A DNA stretch of 42,066 nucleotides from Gammaproteobacteria bacterium (GCA_003248125.1 QJXZ01000172.1:1-42066); one strand, 5' to 3'; counted from the stretch's first letter, positions 15,730 to 24,168 are shown. The notes: a model not told the origin generated them from the letters alone. Translations and numbers: made by a program.

Positions 15730-15782
15730 CGGTGGAACGAATGAATCTGGCATGATTCGCGTGAGCTACACCGCAAAGGACT

Positions 15783-17930
15783 TCAGATAGACAGTTTGGC
15801 TAATTCGTATCTTTCCTCCGCGTCGCGAAGAAAGTGAGCGGTCGGTAGTTCATCTACGCATAGACTGAGCGATTCACCCTTTCGCGTAATGCAGGATTCC
15901 AATTCTGCAAGCGCCTCAATATGCGCCCCTAGCGATTGACATATCTCAGCTATGAGCAGGGTGCCGTACCAAGTGTTTACCTTTTCGCGCTGCTCCCTAG
16001 CGAGATCCAATGCATCTACGCCATTGCCCGCAAGCATCAACATGCGGGACAAAAGCATCTCAGCGTGGAGCCGATCCAGAGCCGATATCGATCTCTTGAG
16101 CTGCTGCACAATCACTTGAGCTTCGTCCAGCCTACTCGCGCGCAGGAGCGAGTCCGCGAGAATGAACAACGTATGCGTATCAGCAGACGCCAGCGTGTCT
16201 TCAAACGCGTGCCGGGAAGTTGTCTTTCCGCACCGTGCTGCCAGCCCGATCAAAGTTGCAACAAATCTGGCCCCAAAATTCGAGTCACGAACAAGATGTC
16301 TGTTGGCTTCCAGACGCGTGACAGCGGGCTCGAGGTCACCGCGATACGCATCAAGATCTGCGAGTCCAATCACGCTCACCAAATGCGCATCCGCTCCGAA
16401 ACTGCCTATCCGTTGGTAAACGGAAATCGCCTGCTCGAAATCACCGAGAGCGACATAGTCTAGCGCCAGCACAACGTAGGGTTGAAACGCGAACGTTGTG
16501 CCATTTGACAACATTGCTTCAAGCACGTCCGACGACGCCTTGAATTGATTGTTGTACATGAGAAACATTCCGTGGTTCAGCCTGTTCATGGTGTGGTTTG
16601 GGTAAATCTTCTGCGCTTGATCACTAAGATTTACGGCTTGGTTGAACTGACGCAGGCTAGCGTAGTCATTCGGGAGGTTGGCCAACGCCATCGGGTCGTA
16701 AGGGAAGATGCGAAGGAGTGCGTTCAGCTCCCGAATCGCCTGGTCGCTGTCATGCGTTAGGCTGCAATAAATCGCCTTAGCACGATGCCGTTCGCGGATA
16801 TCCATGCGCTCAATGCGACGAAAGGCTGCCTGGAAGTGAGACATGGCTTTATGACGATCACCCCTTAGGTTGTGTGATACAGCCAACCCAACGTGGGACA
16901 TTGCATATTCTGGGTCGTGCGATAGAGCTCTCATGAATTCGTGAATGGCTTGTTCTCCTCTACCGGCACGCTGCAACCGCACACCGTTCGCGTGCGCGGC
17001 TGCCGCTGGGAGCGACTCGGTGCTAATCACCTCCTCGTCAACAGCTTCAATGTCATCAGCGCCAAACGCGCGCACCATTAGACTCGTCACCGCACGCACC
17101 GCGCCTCGCGCAATCTCGGTCACGACCAAGTCAATAGGACCAAACTCAGAGATCACGGTATCGGACTGAACATCCATCAAAGTCAGTTTCAGCGTAGCGC
17201 TGTGTTCACCGCGCAATAGATGAGAACGCAGTACGAACCGGACATCTTCCTGCACGGCCCAGTCTCGTATGCGACCAGCCGCAAGACGTTCTATGTCAAA
17301 CCCTTCACCCGACAAGATCGATGAGCGTTCGTGCAGAACGATGCGCGGCAGCTTGCTTAAGCCAACCTCAATGAGCTGTTCCACGGCACCGCGTTCGAGC
17401 GGAGTCTCATCATCATTACCGAGATCAACGTCTGCATTGGCAACAACAATAGTTATGCCGCCATCGACCGCCACGCCACGCTCGGCCGAAACATCCATGA
17501 CCTGGCGTCCAACGCTTGACACCAAAGCGCGGAGGATTGCATTTCGCCTAGCTGACGTTGGCAACTTCGTTGCGTCAATGCCCTGCAGTCCGCCCAACGA
17601 GAGCTGCATTCCCGGTGCCATCGGTTGAAAATCAAGCGCGACGAGAACGATTGGCTTCCCCAAATCAACACCAAAGCTGATCTCATTGCGACAGTGGACG
17701 GATTGGCTGGAAGATACCGATCTATAAAATAGAATGCCGTCGGCGCGCCCAAGCACTTCTGCCAGTTCATCACGCCAGACACTTCCAACGGCGATGCCTT
17801 CGTCATACCACAAACGCACGCCTTGGCTGATCAGCCAGGCGATATCGCCGTGAACTAGAGAATCCTCATGTGAGTAGCACACGAACGCGTAGGGTTCATC
17901 GCCGCAGTACGCTGGGCTTGGTTGATCCAT
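15783..17930 (-). CDS. TIR - TolB-like - TPR protein
   Basis: 715 residues from ATG 17930, with GGAGGGG three bases upstream. Residues ~12-125 are a TIR domain: YAFVCYSHED (beta-A), VRLWYDEGIAVGSVWRDEL, ADGILFYRSVSSSQSV, then CRNEISFG with Glu83 at the position of the NAD-hydrolysing Glu of active TIR enzymes, and PIVLVALD. Residues ~155-290 resemble the TolB/FlgO-like module found in CadC-like and cyclase-TPR proteins (VRFVLRSHLLRGEHSATLKLTLMDVQSDTVIS). Residues ~310-700 are degenerate TPR repeats (for example GEQAIHEFMRALSHDPEYA). No signal peptide or transmembrane helix. It may be a sensor or scaffold with a TIR effector, in immunity or signalling. The single-gene context beside a recombinase fits a mobile defence gene but does not prove it. 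Confidence 0.85.
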   Translation of the reverse strand: MDQPSPAYCGDEPYAFVCYSHEDSLVHGDIAWLISQGVRLWYDEGIAVGSVWRDELAEVLGRADGILFYRSVSSSQSVHCRNEISFGVDLGKPIVLVALDFQPMAPGMQLSLGGLQGIDATKLPTSARRNAILRALVSSVGRQVMDVSAERGVAVDGGITIVVANADVDLGNDDETPLERGAVEQLIEVGLSKLPRIVLHERSSILSGEGFDIERLAAGRIRDWAVQEDVRFVLRSHLLRGEHSATLKLTLMDVQSDTVISEFGPIDLVVTEIARGAVRAVTSLMVRAFGADDIEAVDEEVISTESLPAAAAHANGVRLQRAGRGEQAIHEFMRALSHDPEYAMSHVGLAVSHNLRGDRHKAMSHFQAAFRRIERMDIRERHRAKAIYCSLTHDSDQAIRELNALLRIFPYDPMALANLPNDYASLRQFNQAVNLSDQAQKIYPNHTMNRLNHGMFLMYNNQFKASSDVLEAMLSNGTTFAFQPYVVLALDYVALGDFEQAISVYQRIGSFGADAHLVSVIGLADLDAYRGDLEPAVTRLEANRHLVRDSNFGARFVATLIGLAARCGKTTSRHAFEDTLASADTHTLFILADSLLRASRLDEAQVIVQQLKRSISALDRLHAEMLLSRMLMLAGNGVDALDLAREQREKVNTWYGTLLIAEICQSLGAHIEALAELESCITRKGESLSLCVDELPTAHFLRDAEERYELAKLSI

Positions 17931-18023
17931 CTGCCCCTCCTCACAGGACCAACACTAGATAGGAGTCACCTGTAGATGGCATCGTGCGACGAAACAATGT
18001 TGTTCGTCCATGTCGCCGAGGAC

Positions 18024-18581
18024 CTACACCTTCACTGCTTGCAGCCGCCGATACAAGGTGGACGGATCGACCTTCAGCAAGCGTGCTACCTCGTTCCTCG
18101 ACTTCCCTTGGTCGATTAGATCCTTAGCGTGCTCGACCTGAACTCGATCGAGCTTCCGAGGTCGCCACAAGTGCTGTCCGCGCTTCTCGGCTGCCTTCAT
18201 GCCCGCCTTTGTACGCTCCACGATGAGGTCGCGCTCGAACTCGGCTAATGCACCCATGACACGGAAGAACAACTTGCCGCCCGGTGAGGTCGTGTCGATG
18301 TTCTCCGAGATGTTGACGAATCCGATTCCCCGCTCCTTCAGGTCCGAGACCAGTTCGATCAGATGGCCAAGAGACCGGCCGAGCCGATCCAGCTTCCAAA
18401 CCACGAGCGAATCGCCTTGGGAGAGCGCCGCCAAGGCTTGCTTAAGCTTGGGTCGGTCTCTCTGGGACCCCGATACCCCCTGGTCCCGAAACACCTGCTC
18501 GCAGCCCGCTGCATCGAGCGCCCGAAGCTGCAAATCGAGGTTTTGATCCTGGGTGGAGACCCGAGCGTAGCGCACGTTCAT
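18024..18581 (-). CDS. Small serine recombinase (resolvase/invertase)
   Basis: 185 residues, the usual full length of Tn3-type resolvases and DNA invertases. The catalytic Ser is S9 in YARVSTQDQ. Arginines and Asp lie in FRDQGVSGSQRDRP and VVWKLDRLGRS, a long E-helix follows (GGKLFFRVMGALAEFERDLIVERT), and a C-terminal HTH reads SRNEVARLLKVDPSTLYRRLQ. All expected motifs are intact, so it should be active. No transposase or other mobilisation gene lies next to it. AGGG ten bases upstream of ATG 18581 is a weak ribosome site. Confidence 0.93.
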   Translation of the reverse strand: MNVRYARVSTQDQNLDLQLRALDAAGCEQVFRDQGVSGSQRDRPKLKQALAALSQGDSLVVWKLDRLGRSLGHLIELVSDLKERGIGFVNISENIDTTSPGGKLFFRVMGALAEFERDLIVERTKAGMKAAEKRGQHLWRPRKLDRVQVEHAKDLIDQGKSRNEVARLLKVDPSTLYRRLQAVKV

Positions 18582-18604
18582 AAGTCACTACCCTTTTGCA
18601 CGAT

Positions 18605-18631
18605 GCAACCATTTGATTCCTAACGGGTTGC
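18605..18631. other. Inverted repeat upstream of the recombinase (possible crossover subsite)
   Basis: GCAACC (18605-18610) and GGTTGC (18626-18631) lie 24-50 bases upstream of the recombinase start. A single inverted pair is what one res/gix subsite looks like, but only six bases match per arm and I find no further subsites. Confidence 0.25.
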
Positions 18632-18764
18632 GATGTCATACCGCGGGGAGAATCTGTCAACGGGAGTATTGCTCGACGGTTCTTGCTGATCGAGATGACC
18701 ACGAAGACGACCAGTCCGAAAGCGAGAAGCTAAATAAACGGCTCGCCAATCAGTTTCTCGAACG

Positions 18765-20780
18765 TCACGTACTTTTGGCACCCTGAGGATTTACCCAGAT
18801 CGGGGATGACCAGGCACGCTCCTGAATGACCACGGGAAGATCATCTCGTGGTGCCACACCCGCGCGAAGTGCATCCCAGGTCGACCACCGACAGGTTGGG
18901 TTTTCCAGGACACGAGCGTAGTAGAAGGCGGACTGTCTTTCGTCATACTCCGGATCGTGCCAAAGTGCCTTCAGCTCTGCGGCACCGCGGTCGGCTGAAA
19001 TAGAGCAATCGGACAGATTGACTTTGGCACCATTGTCCGGACAGCGATGGCTTGCTGCTTCGACCGTCAATCCGTCCGAACAAGCTACATCGAACACTCG
19101 CTCGTGCGTTTCACCATCCTCAAGCCAGCCCTTGATGATCTGCAAACGCTGCAGGGGCGCCGATCGCACATCACGCGCGGCCCAGATCACGAACGAAGGC
19201 ACCTCTTCTGCCCTCGACATCAGGTCTCCCCCCATCGACACACCCTGGCTATACGCGCGGGCGATGCCATTCGCTGTTTCCAGCATCGTGCTGTCGAGGC
19301 CATGTCCCGCAAAAAAGCGTACTCGTATCCGCGGGCCCGAGGTTGCGAACGTTTCCTTACGACGGAAGGCGTCATAAATGGATTCCCGCGTGTTCTCCTC
19401 AGCCCACACCGCCGCCAGGCCCGATGCGCCATAGACCGACGTGTTGCGGGACAGATAGCGCCTGCCATCCGACGCCACATAGAACGACGACGCATCTGCA
19501 TCGCTCAAACCGAGGGTTTTCCGGTCGTCGTCGCTGATCGGCACTGAACCACGAAGGGCGGCAGTCGAGTCGAGAAGACCCAGCTTCGCGAAGAAATTCG
19601 ATTCATCGTAAGAGCCCGCACCGGTATGCGTGTCGGAAGATCCGATAAAGCCATAGTGGAACGGATTACCCACCCCTTCCGCTTCCAGCAGCAATCCCTT
19701 TTTCATCGCATCACGAACATACCCACCTGCGGTCTCGGCAATTCTCAATCTGCCGCCGCCAGCTACGTACGGGTCGATCTCGAATCCAGCCCACTCATCG
19801 TTCATCGACAGAGCCGGGTGCGTTTCCGAGGTGCCTTTAACTTGCGTGATTTCAACCAGCGGTTCATTACGCGTGCGCTTTTCGTTGTGGGCCAATGTCA
19901 TCGGGTCGCCTGCCCAGGTCGCCAGTTCGAACATCTGTCCATTGGATTTGTTGGAATTGTGCGGGATCGCCAGGCTCTCAACGCCCTTTCCTCTCAGGTC
20001 GTCCATCCAGTTCCACAAGTCCTCTGGATCCTGTGACATGACTCGATTGAACGGTACTGCCGGCATGTTCGCGGTGCCGCGAAACACGACATTCCGGTGC
20101 ATGCTGCCGCCATCCGCTTTGTTCGGTGAGAACTCGTAGGCGGCGAAGGTCGTGAACTTTCCAGGCACGTAATGGCGGTCGGCAGCACGCACCTCATCCG
20201 ACCAGGTTGTGCGCATGATTTTGTCCACCTGCGCTCGAAGAGACTCAGAGACGGTCATGGCATCTGTAACCCGCCGTATGAAAGAACGGAAATCTCGCGT
20301 GGGAATGCTTTCCAGATTGAGGTTCTCCGAGGCATTCATGTTGTGGATCTCTTTCATGACCGGGAATTTGGAGATTTCCGTCGATGGATCGGCGCCGGCC
20401 CGAACCACCCCGAGATAGAGGCCATGATCAGTCACCGCACAAAAATCCAGCGGCTGGTCGAGTTTCACATCAAATCCACCGGGGTGTCTGATGGCCTCGC
20501 CTTTGGCGTATCGATAGGCGTCGTCAGGGGTCGCCAGCGTGCCGAACTGAAAGGCATCCAGCGAGTAGGTCGTGTGGACATGCAGGTCGCCAAAATAGGC
20601 ATAGCGTCCCCCCACCGCCACGGACACCTCAGAGACCGGTCGCGTCGGTGGTTGTGTGCGCACTCTCGACTCGGAGGCCATTTGCCTACCGGCAACTCGG
20701 TCGCCGTTAAAACAGCCGAAGACAGTTGCCGCCAGCGCAGCAATCAGGGTTGAACCCAACAGCGCTTTAAAGGTCTTCAT
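18765..20780 (-). CDS. DUF3604 lipoprotein (PHP-like fold)
   Basis: 671 residues from ATG 20780, with GGGGGA six bases upstream. An in-frame ATG eight codons earlier lies before that site. The N-terminus is a lipoprotein signal: MKTFKALLGS, a hydrophobic stretch, then lipobox VFGC with Cys23. The mature part opens with YFGDLHVHTTYSLDA, whose HxH (H67, H69) matches the metal-binding motif of PHP-type phosphoesterases. Later GSSDTHTG and AVTDHGLYLG supply further ligands. DUF3604 proteins are widespread in marine and soil gammaproteobacteria, and their substrate is unknown. The lipid anchor puts it in the periplasm or outer membrane. It may be a late passenger of the accessory block. Confidence 0.88.
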   Translation of the reverse strand: MKTFKALLGSTLIAALAATVFGCFNGDRVAGRQMASESRVRTQPPTRPVSEVSVAVGGRYAYFGDLHVHTTYSLDAFQFGTLATPDDAYRYAKGEAIRHPGGFDVKLDQPLDFCAVTDHGLYLGVVRAGADPSTEISKFPVMKEIHNMNASENLNLESIPTRDFRSFIRRVTDAMTVSESLRAQVDKIMRTTWSDEVRAADRHYVPGKFTTFAAYEFSPNKADGGSMHRNVVFRGTANMPAVPFNRVMSQDPEDLWNWMDDLRGKGVESLAIPHNSNKSNGQMFELATWAGDPMTLAHNEKRTRNEPLVEITQVKGTSETHPALSMNDEWAGFEIDPYVAGGGRLRIAETAGGYVRDAMKKGLLLEAEGVGNPFHYGFIGSSDTHTGAGSYDESNFFAKLGLLDSTAALRGSVPISDDDRKTLGLSDADASSFYVASDGRRYLSRNTSVYGASGLAAVWAEENTRESIYDAFRRKETFATSGPRIRVRFFAGHGLDSTMLETANGIARAYSQGVSMGGDLMSRAEEVPSFVIWAARDVRSAPLQRLQIIKGWLEDGETHERVFDVACSDGLTVEAASHRCPDNGAKVNLSDCSISADRGAAELKALWHDPEYDERQSAFYYARVLENPTCRWSTWDALRAGVAPRDDLPVVIQERAWSSPIWVNPQGAKST

Positions 20781-20918
20781 CGGATTCCCCCTTCGGCTAG
20801 ACAATCTGCAAACGAGTTGGCAACGCGCTCACTCGAAAATCTTGACTTCGGTTCCGCCAACAGGAAGCTCAAGCGTCATGTCGTCCTCCGCCCGCATCCG
20901 CTTCCAACCCTAATCGGG

Positions 20919-21371
20919 TTATCGGTGATCGATAGCTCTAAAGAAGTCGGAGTCCTTAAAGTCCGGGTAGTTATTGAACCAACGCTCGACGGGTTGGCGC
21001 ATGTTCGGCCATCGTCTCAACGCTACCTCTACGTCACTAACGGCCCCAGCAAACAGGGCATCGTCAATCAGACCCTGATTGAAGGCCAGTTGGGCGGTTA
21101 ACCAGGCGTTGCAGTACATATCGACATACGAATACAGCTGCTCAGCTTCCTCGACCGAAAGCTCATCCTTCTTGAGCAAGACCGTCCTGATTGTTGCATC
21201 CGTCGCGTACAGCTGGTTGCAAGCGTTGAACTGGGCCATAATTTCTCGTGTTGTTTCAAAGCGCGCCAACTTATTCGTCTGCCTTATTTGAGCAGCCAAG
21301 TAGAGTAGCGTCAGAAAAACGGCAACCGCACCCAGGATCTCGCCAACCGCCCCCGCTGCATTCCAGTCCAT
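20919..21371 (-). CDS. One-helix membrane protein, family TM-3
   Basis: 150 residues from ATG 21371, where GAGGTGA lies three bases upstream; a GTG one codon earlier is also possible. The N-terminal helix GAVGEILGAVAVFLTLLYLA is followed by AQIRQTNKLARFE and a helical domain ending RWPNMRQPVERWFNNYPDF. The layout and the last-third Trp-Phe pattern match the other family members. Repeat R7 lies directly upstream. Confidence 0.78.
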   Translation of the reverse strand: MDWNAAGAVGEILGAVAVFLTLLYLAAQIRQTNKLARFETTREIMAQFNACNQLYATDATIRTVLLKKDELSVEEAEQLYSYVDMYCNAWLTAQLAFNQGLIDDALFAGAVSDVEVALRRWPNMRQPVERWFNNYPDFKDSDFFRAIDHR

Positions 21372-21391
21372 CACTCACCTCGTGCTCCCCA

Positions 21392-21463
21392 CGCGAGGAT
21401 GGTAGCGCAGTCGACGACCGCCAAGAGTGTCGCGGCCGGTTGCGCGCTCGCATGGGTGCGGGG
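21392..21463 (+). repeat. Dispersed repeat copy R7 (diverged)
   Basis: The right half is clear: GGTTGCGCGCTCGCATGGGT then GCGGGG (21438-21463), nearly the same as in R4. The left half, starting GAGGATGGTAGCGCAGT, is only loosely similar. The copy ends at the first base of a broken TM-family gene. Confidence 0.6.
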
Positions 21464-21718
21464 CAATCAGCGGACTATCTCTACCAGGCGCGACTACTGG
21501 ATCGCGACTTGTGGGAAGCCGAAATGAATCGTGCGGCGGGAGTTCTGGCTATGCCAGGTGTGCGCGCATGGTGGGACGCTGGAGGCAAGACGCAGATTGC
21601 GCCGCGGTTCGCCGAGTTCTTGGAGTCACTTCAAACGAAGATAACGTACTGGAACTGGGAAGTTGGGCGCGGGTTCGTTGGAGGCGACAAATTGGCCTAC
21701 AGCTTACCCGAGGCGTAA
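21464..21718 (+). pseudogene. C-terminal half of a TM-family gene
   Basis: Frame SADYLYQARLLDRDLWEAEM then PGVRAWWDAGGK and FAEFLESL, stop at 21716-21718. This is the C-terminal half of a TM-family protein (helical, with the R-x-W-W-D/E motif seen in complete relatives). There is no start and no N-terminal helix; the open frame upstream reads through repeat R7 and is not family-like. The break coincides with the end of the repeat. Confidence 0.6.
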
Positions 21719-21744
21719 CGTCGCGCACTCCCAGGTGTCTGCTT

Positions 21745-21841
21745 CTGGCCGAAAGCGCACCTTATGATGGCAGTCTGCCAGCATCGCCTCACCGGATTGA
21801 GGGGCGCATATTCCAAGCCGCTTGCTTGCCTGGGTGCGGGG
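21745..21841 (+). repeat. Dispersed repeat copy R3 with upstream box
   Basis: CTGGCCGAAAGCG box (21745-21757), then the repeat at 21765-21841. Hairpin TGGCAG-T-CTGCCA (21768-21780) and CCTCA/TGAGG in the middle. It starts 46 bases after the remnant stop. The 212 bases from here to the next gene contain no gene I can support; they include AATGTCCGCTTTCGACG (near 21973), an inverted relative of the box. Confidence 0.85.
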
Positions 21842-22053
21842 AGCGATCCCGGTAACACCTCGCTGCGGCGAACGCTTACGAAGGCGAGCGCGCACCTCAA
21901 CCTGGGCGACGTTTGGGTCGCTATGACGCCCCTCGCCCAAGCATGCTCTCGACGTAGCAATCCGCGATCCCAATGTCCGCTTTCGACGCTTTCTTGCCTC
22001 TTCATATTCGAATAGGTTAGAGGTACTCGCTGGGGATTCTTAGGGGAGACACC

Positions 22054-23244
22054 ATGGGCAGCTATGTTGTCAATGCGATGACTTTGCTCTTGCTTTGCGT
22101 AGATTCGCACGCAAGTGATTCGGACTACCTCTTTGTGTGGGCTGCAGACGCAGACAAGAAAGATAGTGATTTCATCGCCGTGCTGGACGCGAATTCCGGG
22201 TCACGAGCGTATGGAACGGTGTTGGCGACTGTGGAGGTAGGTCTACCTGCTGGTGCGCACCACTCTGAGCACCAAATGCCACCTGGCGGACAACTCTTTG
22301 TAAACGGCTTTGAATCTGGTCATAGCTTCGTCGTGAATCTCCAAGAGCCACTTGCGCCAAAAGTAGAGGCTCACTTCACGGATGTGGGCGCGTTCAGCTA
22401 TCCCCACTCCTTTGAGCGGCTTCCCAATGGCAACGTCCTCGCGACCTTTCAAAATGCACGAGGAACACAAGATACCGTTGGTGGGGTTGTGGAGCTGAGT
22501 GCGAGAGGACAGCTGGTTCGTTCAGCTTCTGCTGAGGCCCCAGGGTACTCCGAAATCAGGCCATACAGCTTGACTGTTTTACCAGACTTCGATCGGGTCG
22601 TTTCGACGACCACTGATATGCGACTCAAGGCGAAAACCACGGACTCTGTACAGTTCTGGCGTGTTTCTGATCTACAGCTAATGTCCACAGTACGGCTCCC
22701 CGCTGGACCGCGTGGCGACGAAAACCAGTTGCCCGCAGAACCACGACTAATGACCGACGGTGAAACCCTCCTGGTGAACACCTTTATGTGTGGGCTCTAT
22801 CAGATCGACGGCTTTGCGTCCGATCGACCAGAGGCTAGACACCTCTATACGTTTGAAATGAACGACGAGGGCGACATGTGTGCCCTCCCGGTTACCGTAA
22901 ATCAATTCTGGGTGCAGACGGTCCCTTCCAGAAACGGTCTCGTGACTCTTGATATGAGCGAAACTCGAGTTCCCCGAGAAGTCGGCTATGTTTTTCTCGG
23001 CGCAGACGTGGTGCCCCACTGGATCTCGCTATCACCAGATGGCAAGAGAATCGTTGTTACCGGCTTCGGGGCTGCGCTCCATAGCGTCATTGTAGTCAAT
23101 CTTGATCCTGACAACGGTGGACTCGAGGTTGATCGGTCCTTCGGTGATGACGGCACGGTCGACTTCGGCCGAACGGATTGGCCGCATGGTTCCAGCGGAC
23201 CTGCGATACCACACGGTTCGGTGTTCTCCTTACCAGACCGTTAG
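22054..23244 (+). CDS. Secreted beta-propeller, selenium-binding-protein-like
   Basis: 396 residues from ATG 22054, with GGGGAG seven bases upstream. A short signal peptide (VVNAMTLLLLCVDSHAS) precedes the mature part. YLFVWAADADKKDSDFIAVLD, then AGAHHSEHQMP, GFESGHSFVVNL and FSYPHSFERLPNGNVLATFQ follow the pattern of the SBP56/methanethiol oxidase-like propeller, including the paired His (AHHSEH) and later PHSF and VPHWISLS that may bind a metal. A selenium-binding Cys is not evident. The role is uncertain: a periplasmic oxidase-like enzyme or a binding protein. Flanked by repeats R3 and R4, so it looks like a cassette passenger. Confidence 0.75.
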   Translation: MGSYVVNAMTLLLLCVDSHASDSDYLFVWAADADKKDSDFIAVLDANSGSRAYGTVLATVEVGLPAGAHHSEHQMPPGGQLFVNGFESGHSFVVNLQEPLAPKVEAHFTDVGAFSYPHSFERLPNGNVLATFQNARGTQDTVGGVVELSARGQLVRSASAEAPGYSEIRPYSLTVLPDFDRVVSTTTDMRLKAKTTDSVQFWRVSDLQLMSTVRLPAGPRGDENQLPAEPRLMTDGETLLVNTFMCGLYQIDGFASDRPEARHLYTFEMNDEGDMCALPVTVNQFWVQTVPSRNGLVTLDMSETRVPREVGYVFLGADVVPHWISLSPDGKRIVVTGFGAALHSVIVVNLDPDNGGLEVDRSFGDDGTVDFGRTDWPHGSSGPAIPHGSVFSLPDR

Positions 23245-23255
23245 GTGGATGTCGT

Positions 23256-23361
23256 GCGTTGGCCGAAAGCGGACCTCCGCAGATGATGGCAACTTGCCAG
23301 AACATTGCCCCTCTGGATTGATGAGCGCATATTTCGGTTGCGCGCTCGCCTGGGCGTAGGG
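23256..23361 (+). repeat. Dispersed repeat copy R4 with upstream box
   Basis: GCGTTGGCCGAAAGCGGACC (23256-23275), then the repeat at 23284-23361, which starts 39 bases after the propeller stop. The hairpin TGGCAA-C-TTGCCA is intact (23287-23299), and AGCGC...GCGCT forms a further stem near 23331-23347. Confidence 0.85.
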
Positions 23362-23367
23362 ATCACG

Positions 23368-23560
23368 ATGGAATAATCTGACTTCCTGACAACTGCCGCA
23401 GAGGTGGCCGTTGTGTTCATCGGATTTTCCGGTGTGGTCGCGATTTTCGCGGCGCAGCGGTCGGATGCTCCGCAGTGAAATGAGATCGGCGCGATCAGGG
23501 TGCGAATCCTCCTCTCCTACAGCAGTCTCGCGCTCTTTGGCTCGAACCGCGTCACCGGTC
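23368..23560 (+). pseudogene. Remnant of a second membrane protein family (VVFIGFSGVVAIF)
   Basis: Six bases after R4 an ATG opens a frame that hits TAA at once. It continues with FLTTAAEVAVVFIGFSGVVA, IFAAQRSDAPQ, a second stop, then in the same frame NEIGAIRVRILLSYSSLALF. The text matches the start of a known type of ~150-180-residue hypothetical membrane protein (AEVAVVFIGFSGVVAVF...RxRxLL). Two stops and the missing remainder make it a pseudogene, cut by the end of TM-4. Confidence 0.55.
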
Positions 23561-24049
23561 AGTCTGCGATTCTGCGTGCATCCGTGCCGTAGAGAGAACA
23601 TCGGAGTCCAGCCACTTGAGAAACTGGCTCGTAGCCAGCTGCCGATCGACCACGTTCTTCATCACATCGCGGCAGAACTCGGTGGCCGCATACAAGCGGA
23701 GTATGTTGCCGATCGGTGTTTCCAGATCGATCGCGGTTGCGCCGAGGTGACGTTGGAGCACGTGGCTCTCGCATACACGCAAATACGCGCTAAACCAAGA
23801 GCGGAGCCTGGTGCTTTGCAGTTCATTTAAGGTGTCACCTCTTCTGGCGGTATTGAGCGCCTCGGCTAAGGCTTCATCGGTGGCCACCGCCCCGGCGACG
23901 CGCTCCATCTCGGTGGATAGGTTGGTCAGTACCGCGGATTCCGTCGCCTTCGCGTTACTTCTGATCTGCAACGCAAGATACACCAACGTCACAATCACGC
24001 CGATGGCGCCGGCCATCTCTCCAACCGCTCCCACTGCCTCCCAGTTCAT
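23552..24049 (-). CDS. One-helix membrane protein, family TM-4
   Basis: 165 residues from ATG 24049. The leader CCGGAGGGGATGCG before the ATG is the same as in TM-2 and in the 14294 remnant. N-terminal helix GAVGEMAGAIGVIVTLVYLA, then LQIRSNAKATESAVLTNL and a helical domain ending FLKWLDSDVLSTARMH. Complete member of the family; function unknown. Confidence 0.78.
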   Translation of the reverse strand: MNWEAVGAVGEMAGAIGVIVTLVYLALQIRSNAKATESAVLTNLSTEMERVAGAVATDEALAEALNTARRGDTLNELQSTRLRSWFSAYLRVCESHVLQRHLGATAIDLETPIGNILRLYAATEFCRDVMKNVVDRQLATSQFLKWLDSDVLSTARMHAESQTDR

Positions 24050-24093
24050 CGCATCCCCTCCGGTGTTGCCTAGGAGAGGCTATCACCGCGGAG

Positions 24094-24168
24094 GATGGCA
24101 GTGTGCCAGCATTACCTCAACGGATTGACAGGCGCATAGTCCGACTGCGTGCCCGCCTGGGTGCTTGG
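24094..24168 (+). repeat. Dispersed repeat copy R5
   Basis: GATGGCAGTGTGCCAGCATT at the left with hairpin TGGCA-GTG-TGCCA (24096-24108). GGCGCATAGTCCGACTGCGT and GCCCGCCTGGGTGCTTGG complete it. It lies 45 bases upstream of TM-4. Confidence 0.8.

Larger units (their letters stand above)
15410..15782. other. Gene-free stretch with repeat R2 and several palindromes
   Basis: No credible coding frame in these 373 bases. They hold CCTCCGGCGGAGG (15507-15519), the long palindrome at 15525-15571, repeat R2 and the CCTGGTC hairpin at 15712-15729, each listed separately. Confidence 0.6.

Noticed and set aside
23496-23510. CAGGGTGCGAATCCT as a copy of the tRNA-Lys 3' end (attR)
   Set aside because: It matches the T-arm only in part and lies within the decayed membrane-protein frame, so chance is as likely.
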